Source: DATFXF01 sp035258565 | Lineage (GTDB): Bacteria; Acidobacteriota; Terriglobia; Acidiferrales; UBA7541 | Direction: 5' to 3' | DNA: 7,802 bases | NCBI GenBank assembly: GCA_035258565.1 | Contig: DATFXF010000077.1 | Coordinates: 1 to 7,802, forward strand | Shown: positions 1-5,980 of the stretch, piece after piece | How positions within the stretch are numbered: position 1 is the first letter of the stretch | Layout of the letters: each line of letters opens with the position of its first letter | Notes under the pieces: generated by a model | Told to the model about the DNA's origin: nothing | Database searches by the model: none | The model's input: only the letters and a program-made list of their open reading frames with translations | Position numbers and translations under genes: made by a program

Positions 1-1
1 C

Positions 2-718
2 GCCACAGTCCAGATTCCCGCGAGCACGCGGATCGCCGTCGTGCTCGATACCCCGCTGAGCACGCGCATTGCCCGGCAGGGCCAAGCGGTGACGTTTCGC
101 ACATCCGATCCGCTCCGCATCGCCAATCAGCTGGAGGTTCCGCCGGAAACCACCATCACCGGCAGCGTGGTCGAAGTGAAGCGACCCGGAAGCTTCGGCA
201 AGTCCGGCGTCCTGCGCGTGATCGTGGACCGCATCAACCTTTCGACCGGCACCACCCGAGACCTGGTCGCGCACGTAGATTCTGCCGACCTGAAGGCCAA
301 CGGCCGGCCTTCGGCTGACAACAAACGCACCACTGACCTCTACAGCCTGATCATGTATGGCGCCCAGGGCACGCTTCTGGGCGCGCAGATCGGCGGCGGC
401 AAAGGCGCGGCCCTAGGTGCAGGAGCTGGCGCCGCAATTGCCATCATTATCGCGGCATCGCGGCGCGGCTCCGACATCTATCTCGAACCCGGCACGCCCT
501 TCTCGGTCATACTGGACCGGCCGGTCGAGCTGCCTGGTGCGGAAGTGTACGCCGCGCAGCAAAGCTATGGGTACGTGCACAACCGTTCTGCCAACGCCGC
601 TCAGAACGCCAGCAACAACGACACCACCGGAAGCGAGATGGAGCGCAATCCGGATGGCGCTGTGCTCGACTCCGACCGACCCAAGCTCAAGCGCCGGCCC
701 AGGCCTGCCCAGCAATAG
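2..718 (+). CDS. Glycine-zipper envelope protein of unknown function, 5' partial
   Basis: The reading frame is open from the left edge, so the N-terminus and any signal peptide lie outside the window; 238 residues are visible. The protein begins with a beta-rich stretch (VQIPASTRIAVVLDTPLSTR) and a related one recurs near residues 160-175 (LEPGTPFSVILDRPVEL), suggesting a repeated small beta unit. Between them, at about residues 120-153, is a Gly/Ala-rich hydrophobic segment (GAQIGGGKGAALGAGAGAA followed by an Ile/Ala run) that looks like a glycine-zipper membrane helix. The C-terminus is polar, Asn-rich and then basic (KLKRRPRP). From memory, similar exported proteins are common in Acidobacteriota, usually annotated as hypothetical or TrbI/VirB10-like. 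An envelope location is inferred; the function is unknown. The GTG at 41 is an internal Val codon, not a start. Confidence 0.7.
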   Translation, partial: ATVQIPASTRIAVVLDTPLSTRIARQGQAVTFRTSDPLRIANQLEVPPETTITGSVVEVKRPGSFGKSGVLRVIVDRINLSTGTTRDLVAHVDSADLKANGRPSADNKRTTDLYSLIMYGAQGTLLGAQIGGGKGAALGAGAGAAIAIIIAASRRGSDIYLEPGTPFSVILDRPVELPGAEVYAAQQSYGYVHNRSANAAQNASNNDTTGSEMERNPDGAVLDSDRPKLKRRPRPAQQ

Positions 719-820
719 AGTCGATCTCGAGATTTCCGGGCCGCTCGCTGGTGACGCTTTGGCTATGAACGCGGCGGGCGAGCGAAACTCACCTGCTGGC
801 TCGTGCTGCAGTCATTCTCC

Positions 821-1360
821 ATGCAAGCCGCGTGCTCCCAGTGCGGGACCCGGTACGGCCTAAACGACGAGCAGATCGGCGAGCACGCTCGTGTGCGGTA
901 CCGCTGCTCGAGATGCGGCCATGCGAACGTCGCCGAGGTGCCTCCCCGTCCCCATCGGACGCAAGCCATTTCGCCGCTGCCCTCGTTCGCCCACGGGGAC
1001 GGACCCGCGGGTCCAACCGATCGGTTCAGCAGCGAGTATCGAGGACTTGCGCTGCCCGAGGGCAAGGCCATTACCCTCACGGTGATCGCCGGCCCAGGAA
1101 AGGGCCTGCCGCCCTATGGCCTGAGCAGGCCGCGCGTCGTGCTGGGCCGCGCCCGCGCCGACGTCGAGATCGATGATCCGGGAATCTCCCGCTGGCACTG
1201 CGCGATTGAGGTGAAGGATGAGGTCGTGCGCCTGCGCGACCTGGACTCCACGAACGGCACCTACTTCGAGGAAGAACGCGTGCCCGCCGCCGAACTCAAA
1301 CATCTGGCGGAATTCCGCATCGGCTCCACCGTTGTGCGGCTCTCCATCTCGCCGAGGTAA
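821..1360 (+). CDS. MJ0042-type zinc ribbon + FHA domain protein
   Basis: This 179-residue protein starts with a zinc ribbon: Cys5-x2-Cys8 (CSQCGTRYGL) and Cys29-x2-Cys32 (CSRCG), the MJ0042 pattern found at the N-terminus of many bacterial envelope or signalling proteins. A Pro-rich linker (about 40-75) leads to a C-terminal FHA domain (about 86-177) with the expected landmarks: Gly109-Arg110 (VVLGRAR), Ser123-x2-His126 (SRWH) and DLDSTNGT with Asn145. FHA domains bind phosphothreonine peptides, so this is probably an adaptor read by a Ser/Thr kinase system; no kinase is visible nearby. ATG 821 is preferred over the in-frame GTG at 803 because the zinc ribbon then begins within five residues, as usual in this family. 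Neither start has a convincing Shine-Dalgarno sequence. No membrane helix is seen, so it is probably cytoplasmic. Confidence 0.87.
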   Translation: MQAACSQCGTRYGLNDEQIGEHARVRYRCSRCGHANVAEVPPRPHRTQAISPLPSFAHGDGPAGPTDRFSSEYRGLALPEGKAITLTVIAGPGKGLPPYGLSRPRVVLGRARADVEIDDPGISRWHCAIEVKDEVVRLRDLDSTNGTYFEEERVPAAELKHLAEFRIGSTVVRLSISPR

Positions 1361-1380
1361 TCCGCAGAGCCCGGCTGAGT

Positions 1381-1391
1381 TTTGTTATATC
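1381..1391 (+). promoter_or_regulatory. Possible extended -10 element before the glycosyltransferase pair
   Basis: TG at 1383-1384, one base, then TATATC (1386-1391) resembles an extended -10 hexamer (4 of 6 matches). It lies in the only AT-rich patch of the 50-base gap before the ATG at 1411. No -35 hexamer is recognisable at the right distance, so this is tentative. Confidence 0.25.
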
Positions 1392-1410
1392 CTAGGCCGG
1401 TGCTCTCCAG

Positions 1411-2199
1411 ATGAACCGCCTGACTGCGATTCTGATCACCTACAACGAGGAACACAACCTTCCCCGCGCCCTCGCTTCGCTTGAGGACCTGGCGGAGGAG
1501 ATTGTGGTCGTGGATTCGGGGAGCACGGATCGCACCTGCGAAATCGCACGGCGACATGGAGCACGGGTGTTCGGCCGCGCGTTTCGAGACTTTGCAGACC
1601 AGAAAAATTTTGCCGCCTCCCAAGCTACCCAGGAATGGATCCTGTCGCTCGACGCAGACGAAGAGCTAAGCCCGGAGTTGCGCGCCTCTTTGCGCGAGTG
1701 GAAACGGCACGAACCGCGCGCGGCCGGTTACGCATTCGCGCGCAGGGCCAGCTACCTGGGCGGCTGGATCCGCCATTCAGGCTGGTATCCCGATCGCAAG
1801 GTGCGGCTCTACCGGCGCGACCGCGCGTGCTTCGTCGGCAGTCTGCATGAGTCGGTCAAAGTCGATGGGCCAGCCGGCCAACTCCCCGGCGAACTCTACC
1901 ATTACACGGTTCGTACACTCGAGGAACATGCGCGCAAAATGGAGGCCTATACGACGCTTGCTGCCGAGGAGCTGTTTCAGGCAGGTCGGCACCGGTGGCG
2001 ACTGGCCCTGCTGCTCGCGCCCCCCTGGGCCTTCGTGCGCACCTTCCTCCTCGAGAGAGGCTTTCTCGATGGCTATCGAGGCTGGCTGATTGCGCGGATG
2101 GCCGCCCGCTACGTATTTCTAAAGTATCGAAAGCTCGGGAGACGCGTCGAGGGCAGCGCGAACACACCCAGGCCCGCGCTCGGCAAGGACAGCCCTTGA
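1411..2199 (+). CDS. Family 2 glycosyltransferase, WaaE/KdtX-like
   Basis: This 262-residue protein has a GT-A fold N-terminus: the opening strand TAILITYNEEHNLPRAL, the nucleotide-binding VVVDSGSTDRT (Asp35, Asp40), the KNFA segment at 65-68, and the metal-binding DADE at 81-84. The pattern of ITYNEE, DSGSTD, DQKNFA and LDADEE, followed by WYPDRKVRLYRR, matches the WaaE/KdtX branch, which adds glucose or related sugars to the lipopolysaccharide inner core. The C-terminal part (about 195-240) has a hydrophobic and aromatic stretch (LALLLAPPWAFVRTFLLERG) that probably associates with the membrane. It probably uses a nucleotide-sugar donor at the cytoplasmic face of the inner membrane. The exact acceptor cannot be told from sequence. 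Its stop overlaps the start of the next glycosyltransferase by four bases, so the two probably act in one glycan pathway. Confidence 0.9.
   Translation: MNRLTAILITYNEEHNLPRALASLEDLAEEIVVVDSGSTDRTCEIARRHGARVFGRAFRDFADQKNFAASQATQEWILSLDADEELSPELRASLREWKRHEPRAAGYAFARRASYLGGWIRHSGWYPDRKVRLYRRDRACFVGSLHESVKVDGPAGQLPGELYHYTVRTLEEHARKMEAYTTLAAEELFQAGRHRWRLALLLAPPWAFVRTFLLERGFLDGYRGWLIARMAARYVFLKYRKLGRRVEGSANTPRPALGKDSP
2185..2198 (+). promoter_or_regulatory. Shine-Dalgarno and TTG start of the GT4 gene in a TTGA overlap
   Basis: AAGGA at 2185-2189 sits six bases before TTG 2196-2198, whose last two bases are the first two of the upstream TGA stop (2197-2199). This spacing decides the start of the GT4 gene despite the rare codon and implies coupled translation. 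The protein from this TTG (TPLWVDLELDWRGGQSQAL) begins just before the first conserved GT4 loop. Confidence 0.7.
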
Positions 2200-3311
2200 C
2201 ACCGCTGTGGGTAGACCTCGAGCTCGACTGGCGCGGCGGGCAAAGTCAGGCGCTGCTGGCACTGCGCGGGCTGCGCGCCCGCGGGCACCCTGCGGAGCTC
2301 GTTGCGCTTCGAGAATCGCCCCTCGCTCGACGGGCAGGCGCGGAAGGCATTCCGGTGCACGTCGTGGGTCGCCGGGCCGCACGATTGCAGGCGGCCTTGC
2401 TCCTCAGCCGGCTCTTGGCCGGGCGACGGTTTGAGGTGCTGCACGCAAACGAAGCGCACGCCCTCACCGCGGCATGGCTGGCTGGCGCGCATCGCCGCGT
2501 CCAGCTGGTGGCCTCGCGCCGCGTCGCTTACCGACTTAAGAAAAACCCGCTGGCACGGGCGCGCTATCATTCTGCCCGGCGCATTTTGGCGATTTCCGAA
2601 TATGTTGCCGGCGAGCTTCGCGCTTCCGGCATCCCCGGGGAACAAGTGGAGGTCGTTCACGACGGCGTGGAGATCCCGGAGCTCCCCTCACCCAGCCAGA
2701 GGCGGCAAGCCCGGGCACGCTGGGGGGTGCCCGACGAGGGGTGGCTACTGGGGTGTGTGGGTCATCTGCTGCCGACCAAGGGCCAACACCTGCTGATTCG
2801 CGGCCTCGCGGCGCTGCGCGCGCAGGCGGGAGGCACGCTTCCCAATTGCAGGCTGCTGCTCGTCGGCGATGGGCCCCGGCGCAAGCACCTCGAGGAGTTG
2901 GCCCGCGAGCTCCGCGTCGAATCCGTCGTGCACTTCACCGGCTTCATCGACGATCTCTCCGAAGTCTATCGAGCCCTGGATGTGTTCCTATTCCCCTCGC
3001 TGCTGGATGGCTTGGGTACCGCGCTGCTCGCGGCGATGGCGCATACGCTGCCCGTGATTGCGGTGGCGCGCGGCGGCGTGCCCGAAATCGTCGAACACGA
3101 ACAGAACGGGCTGCTGGTGACGGCGGCCGAAGACACACTTTTCCCCGAGGCCATTGCGGTGGCGACGAGCCAACTCCTCGAGGATGAGACTCTTCGCAAG
3201 CGATTGGGCTCCGCGGCACGCGCCACCATTGAGAAGCGATTCACGGCTGAGCTGATGGCGGCCAACACGCTGCGCGCTTACGAACGCATGCTCAGCCCGG
3301 GAAACAAATAG
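2196..3311 (+). CDS. Family 4 (GT-B) glycosyltransferase with altered E-x7-E motif
   Basis: This 371-residue protein has the two-lobed GT-B layout. The N-terminal lobe starts with WRGGQSQ (13-17 Gly-Gly loop) and contains the VLHANEAHA strand and the SEYVAGEL...VVHDGVEI segment typical of GT4 enzymes. The C-terminal lobe has VGHLLPTKGQHLLI with Lys195, LLVGDGP (221-227), VHFTGFIDDL and the nucleotide-sugar pocket PSLLDGLGTALLAAMAHTLP. Here the usual E-x7-E is D271-x7-A279, so the second acidic residue is missing. Donor and acceptor are unknown; a role in lipopolysaccharide core or surface-polysaccharide assembly is inferred from the overlapping GT2 gene. An open frame continues upstream to 1995, but that part lies inside the GT2 gene and is basic, low-quality sequence, so TTG 2196 with its Shine-Dalgarno sequence is chosen. 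Confidence 0.88.
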   Translation: MTPLWVDLELDWRGGQSQALLALRGLRARGHPAELVALRESPLARRAGAEGIPVHVVGRRAARLQAALLLSRLLAGRRFEVLHANEAHALTAAWLAGAHRRVQLVASRRVAYRLKKNPLARARYHSARRILAISEYVAGELRASGIPGEQVEVVHDGVEIPELPSPSQRRQARARWGVPDEGWLLGCVGHLLPTKGQHLLIRGLAALRAQAGGTLPNCRLLLVGDGPRRKHLEELARELRVESVVHFTGFIDDLSEVYRALDVFLFPSLLDGLGTALLAAMAHTLPVIAVARGGVPEIVEHEQNGLLVTAAEDTLFPEAIAVATSQLLEDETLRKRLGSAARATIEKRFTAELMAANTLRAYERMLSPGNK

Positions 3312-3332
3312 GCCAGTGTGGGTGGGCGTGGG

Positions 3333-3581
3333 TCAGTCGAGTGCGATGTGCGTATCGGTGCGCTCGACACCTTCCATCTTCTGAATCTTCTCCATGACCA
3401 CATCGTCGAGCTCACGCTGGCTGCCAACCTCCACGTAGGCGATCACATCGGGCACACCCCAGCAGGCATGTGCCGAGCGCACGCTGGGAAGCTCGGCGAG
3501 TTGCTGTGCGACTCGTTTGGAATGGCCGGCGCGAACATTGATGAGGACATAGGCACGAACCGCTCGCTTCTTGGTCTGCAT
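3333..3581 (-). CDS. Stand-alone Lrp/AsnC ligand-binding (RAM) domain protein
   Basis: This 82-residue protein is the C-terminal effector-binding domain of the Lrp/AsnC regulators without a helix-turn-helix. It follows the beta-alpha-beta-beta-alpha-beta order: RAYVLINVRAG (strand), HSKRVAQQLAEL (helix), VRSAHACWGVPDVIAYVEV (two strands with the conserved Gly-x-x-Asp turn at the ligand pocket), a helix containing LDDVVMEKIQKMEGV, and the closing strand ERTDTHIAL. Such single RAM domains form dimers or higher oligomers and bind amino acids or other small effectors; the ligand here is unknown. ATG 3581 is well supported by TAAGGAG six bases upstream. The gene is convergent with the GT4 gene, with 21 bases between stops and no clear terminator, and lies about 230 bases after the PilZ gene on the same strand. 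Confidence 0.88.
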   Translation of the reverse strand: MQTKKRAVRAYVLINVRAGHSKRVAQQLAELPSVRSAHACWGVPDVIAYVEVGSQRELDDVVMEKIQKMEGVERTDTHIALD

Positions 3582-3587
3582 GGCGGG

Positions 3588-3594
3588 CTCCTTA
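3588..3594 (-). promoter_or_regulatory. Strong Shine-Dalgarno of the RAM-domain gene
   Basis: On the minus strand TAAGGAG lies six bases before ATG 3581, a near-perfect anti-16S match. It fixes the start of this short gene. Confidence 0.8.
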
Positions 3595-3729
3595 GGCGAG
3601 TATCGTCTGCGCCTATCCTATACCAGCGAACCCGAGAATGATGCCGGACATCGCGGTCAGGCCGGTAGACTGGTCAGCCCCAAAAATGCGAACGCCGACC
3701 ATCCCTATCTTCCCGGACGGCCGGCGGTC

Positions 3730-3762
3730 GCAAAAAACACTTCTTGCGCCAGTATGTTTTTT
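3730..3762. terminator. A/T-arm inverted repeat, possible bidirectional terminator
   Basis: AAAAAACA (3732-3739) and TGTTTTTT (3755-3762) are perfect 8-base inverted arms around a 15-base spacer. A second, overlapping pair, CGCAA (3730-3734) and TTGCG (3744-3748), offers an alternative fold. Position suggests an end for the cyclase-PilZ transcript, whose last stop is at 3813 on the minus strand. There is no GC-rich stem, so strength is doubtful. The rest of 3582-3812 holds no clear gene. Confidence 0.35.
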
Positions 3763-3812
3763 CCTTCCCTTGGATCCTCCCTCCTGTCCGTTTAGCGATC
3801 CTCCCGAGCCGG

Positions 3813-4118
3813 CTAGGAATGAACCACCCAGATTCCGGCCGACTCAAGGAACTCAAGACCGATGGCGAAGCCCTCGCCTTGCCGCAGTTGGCAACAGGCC
3901 ACCCGTGCAACGGTATGGAAATCGCCTGGGGCTGACGCCAGCATCAGCAGGTCGTTCATGCGCCAGTGGCGCGCCGAGATCACCCGGGCACCCCGCGCGC
4001 TGACGTTCTCCGTAAATGCCCCCTCCACCCCAGGCGTGCGCCCATCCCCGCAAAGGTGCACGGCGACCTCGATCGGGACCCGTTTCTCGATGCGCTCGAC
4101 GGTGTAGGCTCTAGGCAT
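3813..4118 (-). CDS. Single-domain PilZ cyclic-di-GMP receptor
   Basis: This 101-residue protein is essentially one PilZ domain. It has both nucleotide-binding signatures: R9-IEK-R13 (the RxxxR loop) and N38-V-S40-A-R-G43 (the D/N-x-S-x-x-G motif), followed by beta strands ARVISAR, FHTVARVACCQLRQ and EGFAIGLEFLE. PilZ proteins bind cyclic-di-GMP through these two motifs and pass the signal to motility, polysaccharide or secretion machinery; this one has no output domain, so it should act by binding a partner. It begins 23 bases after the stop of a diguanylate cyclase on the same strand, so producer and receptor are probably co-transcribed. ATG 4118 has a modest ribosome site (AGGA, four bases away). 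Confidence 0.88.
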   Translation of the reverse strand: MPRAYTVERIEKRVPIEVAVHLCGDGRTPGVEGAFTENVSARGARVISARHWRMNDLLMLASAPGDFHTVARVACCQLRQGEGFAIGLEFLESAGIWVVHS

Positions 4119-4141
4119 GGCGTCCTATCCGCTCCCGGTGG

Positions 4142-5458
4142 TTACAGGCAGGCTGCGACGCGGGAAAAGGCCAAGATCCCACTGCGATGGCCTTTCATCT
4201 CGTAGAGGGACTTGTCGGCTGCCCCGAGCAGTTTTTCGAGCGTGTCGCCATCCCGCGGGAAGACGGCGGCGCCAGCGCTCACCGACACCACCGGCAGTTC
4301 TCCGTCGGTAGCCAAACGTTCGCAGATGCGTCGCACCACGCGCTCCGCTACTTCTCCATTCGCTTCAGGAAGGACGAGCGCGAACTCGTCTCCACCGTAC
4401 CGCGCCGCCATGTCCATGGCCCGGCAACTGACGCGCATGATGTTGGCCAAGCGAACCAGGGCCCGGCTGCCCACCAAATGCCCATGTCGGTCATTGATTG
4501 TTTTCAGGCCGTCCAGGTCGAGCAGGAGCACGGCGAATGTGCGTCCAGTGCGCCGCGAGCGCTGGACCTCGGCCTCCAGCGCCTCAATGAGCTTGCGATA
4601 GTTCGCCAGGCCGGTGAGCGGGTCAGTGGCCGCCATATTGCGGACCTGTTCGAAGAGCCGCGCATTGTCGAACAGCGCGCCGCCCAGCACCACTGCGTAG
4701 CTGAGCACCCTCAAGAACTGCGCCACGATAAAAGGCGCATCGAGCAGACGCTCGGACTGGCTGATGGTCAGGTGGCAGCCGACGTTGAGCGCCGCCGTCC
4801 AGTAGAGCACGTAGTCAAAAGCGGAAGACGCAACCCGCAGGCGCCGACGGAACTGCACCGCGGCCGCCAGGAAGATCGCCGCAGGAAGCAAATCCCAGGG
4901 TCGCGGAACGAGGGCCGCAGGGCGAATGGAGGGCTCACCTGGCGCTACGAAGTAGACGACGCTGGTTAGGTACGCCGCCGCGCCCACCAACAGCAGTGAA
5001 CCGGCGATCTCTCGACCAGGGTCGCGTGCAGTCGGCAGCCGCCGCTCGACAAGAAGCGCGGTCAACAGCAGGACACCGAGCAGGGTGCGGTTGACCATCC
5101 AAATCAGCGGCACGTGATTCTGCTGGAATGGTCCGGCCGCGAGGAGGTTGTAGAAGCCGAAGGTGGCAACCATCTCGATCAGGCCGGAAAGGGTGAAGCC
5201 GAAGGCAAGAATCAAAGAGATGCGGTCATGGGTCCCGCGGAAGCGCACCAGCGCATTCGCCGCGTAGGTGAAGCTGAGCAGGCTGCCCAAAATTTGCAGG
5301 TAGGTATAGTGGAGCGGATCGGCAGAATAGCTGAGCGGGCGCAGCCAGGCGGCCAGAGCGAGGAAGGCCGCTGCTCCCATGGGGTACAGGACCCAATGAC
5401 AGCGCCCGAGTATGTCGATTTTTGTCTGACTGCTCACCTTGCGGCCCCAAGACCACAC
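4142..5458 (-). CDS. Membrane diguanylate cyclase (GGDEF) with intact inhibitory site
   Basis: The protein has up to 438 residues. The N-terminal 265 or so form a multi-pass membrane sensor region: hydrophobic segments at about 22-39, 52-70, 80-103, 115-137, 151-171, 187-201, 212-230 and 242-262, resembling MASE-type sensor domains but not assignable to one by eye. A short linker (NARLFEQVRNMAATDPLTGLANY) leads to the GGDEF domain (about 278-435) with metal-binding Asp314 in LLLDLDGLK, N322D, and the active site YGGDEF (GGDEF 355-359). RAMD at 346-349, five residues before GGDEF, is a canonical RxxD product-inhibition site. It should make cyclic-di-GMP from two GTP, with feedback control. The start is a GTG (5458); another in-frame GTG at 5437 is possible and neither has a clear Shine-Dalgarno sequence. 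The PilZ gene follows after 23 bases. Confidence 0.92.
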   Translation of the reverse strand: MWSWGRKVSSQTKIDILGRCHWVLYPMGAAAFLALAAWLRPLSYSADPLHYTYLQILGSLLSFTYAANALVRFRGTHDRISLILAFGFTLSGLIEMVATFGFYNLLAAGPFQQNHVPLIWMVNRTLLGVLLLTALLVERRLPTARDPGREIAGSLLLVGAAAYLTSVVYFVAPGEPSIRPAALVPRPWDLLPAAIFLAAAVQFRRRLRVASSAFDYVLYWTAALNVGCHLTISQSERLLDAPFIVAQFLRVLSYAVVLGGALFDNARLFEQVRNMAATDPLTGLANYRKLIEALEAEVQRSRRTGRTFAVLLLDLDGLKTINDRHGHLVGSRALVRLANIMRVSCRAMDMAARYGGDEFALVLPEANGEVAERVVRRICERLATDGELPVVSVSAGAAVFPRDGDTLEKLLGAADKSLYEMKGHRSGILAFSRVAACL

Positions 5459-5731
5459 CCCACAGCCAGCCCCCCGAGATTTAGGTGCAACTGGGCGACC
5501 TTCTCTTAAGAATCTCGCTTGTAGGCTTAATGCTTAATAAGCCAGATACTTACGCGGACACCAGCGAGTACTAGGAAATGGCCTACACAGCAGGGACCCG
5601 CGCGCGGGAGAGAAACCACACCAGGGCGGAACCCTCTTACCTAGTAATTGATTAAGCACAAATCGGCCCCGAGAGGGCCGAGAGTCCAAAATTTGCCCCA
5701 GGGCAAGCCAAAAATCCCGATTTCTTCGGTA
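5459..5731. other. Intergenic region with several inverted repeats
   Basis: These 273 bases between the CDGSH and cyclase genes contain no supportable gene. Visible structure: GGCTTA/TAAGCC (5524-5529 and 5538-5543); TACTAGG (5569-5575) and CCTAGTA (5640-5646), perfect arms 64 bases apart; the 12-base palindrome CCCGCGCGCGGG (5597-5608) between them; and a hairpin at 5663-5681. The AT-rich part nearest the cyclase probably holds its promoter, but I cannot pick a -35/-10 pair. No tRNA or known riboswitch consensus was recognised. Confidence 0.45.
5654..5681 (-). terminator. Rho-independent-like terminator after the CDGSH gene
   Basis: A perfect 7-base stem TCGGCCC/GGGCCGA (5663-5669 and 5675-5681) with a 5-base loop is followed on the minus strand by TTTGTGCTT. 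It lies about 50 bases past the CDGSH stop, as expected for the end of the JAMM/carrier-E1/CDGSH transcript. The T tract is short and interrupted, so termination may be partial. Confidence 0.5.
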
Positions 5732-5962
5732 CTAAAACTTGGGCTTCGGCGGGGGAAGCTCGTGGGCTTCGACTACGCTCTGGAAACCAACCGTCTTGTG
5801 CGAACCATCGCAGAAGGGCTTGTTTGCGGAATGGCCGCAGCGACACAAGGACACAGCCGGGCGACCCCCTAGGCCGAAGCGGTTTCCCCGGGGGTCCAGA
5901 ATCTCAAACTCCCCTTCCACTCGGAGCGGGCCGTTATCGAGCGGGGTGATCTTAGCTGGCAT
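5732..5962 (-). CDS. CDGSH iron-sulfur domain protein
   Basis: This 76-residue protein carries one full CDGSH motif near residues 40-54 (CRCGHSANKPFCDGSH): three Cys and one His that bind a redox-active, labile 2Fe-2S cluster, as in mitoNEET and its bacterial relatives. Ahead of it is a short beta-rich lead (GPLRVEGEFEILDPRGNRFG) common in single-motif bacterial members; the tail after the motif (TVGFQSV) also fits. It is probably cytoplasmic, as no membrane helix is present. The gene starts 18 bases after the stop of the carrier-E1-rhodanese gene and has its own good ribosome site (AGGAG at 5968-5972, five bases before ATG), so it looks like the last gene of that operon. A link to sulfur transfer or Fe-S handling is inferred from this position only. 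Confidence 0.92.
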   Translation of the reverse strand: MPAKITPLDNGPLRVEGEFEILDPRGNRFGLGGRPAVSLCRCGHSANKPFCDGSHKTVGFQSVVEAHELPPPKPKF

Positions 5963-5980
5963 GACATCTCCTCCCCACCA

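Noticed and set aside
724..733. Palindrome ATCTCGAGAT after the envelope-protein gene, considered as an operator
   Set aside because: A single 10-base palindrome with no promoter nearby is too weak to call.
1995..2195. An N-terminal extension of the GT4 glycosyltransferase
   Set aside because: It overlaps the conserved C-terminus of the GT2 gene and is Arg-rich with no family motif; the TTG at 2196 with AAGGA is a better start.
3312..3332. A shared terminator between the convergent GT4 and RAM genes
   Set aside because: The 21 bases show no hairpin or T tract on either strand.
4187..4969. A 260-codon plus-strand open frame opposite the diguanylate cyclase
   Set aside because: The minus strand encodes unmistakable GGDEF and RxxD motifs. 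The plus frame is His/Arg-rich low-quality sequence typical of a shadow.
5459..5731. A tRNA or cyclic-di-GMP riboswitch upstream of the cyclase
   Set aside because: No T-loop, anticodon arm or remembered riboswitch consensus could be found on either strand; only generic inverted repeats are visible.
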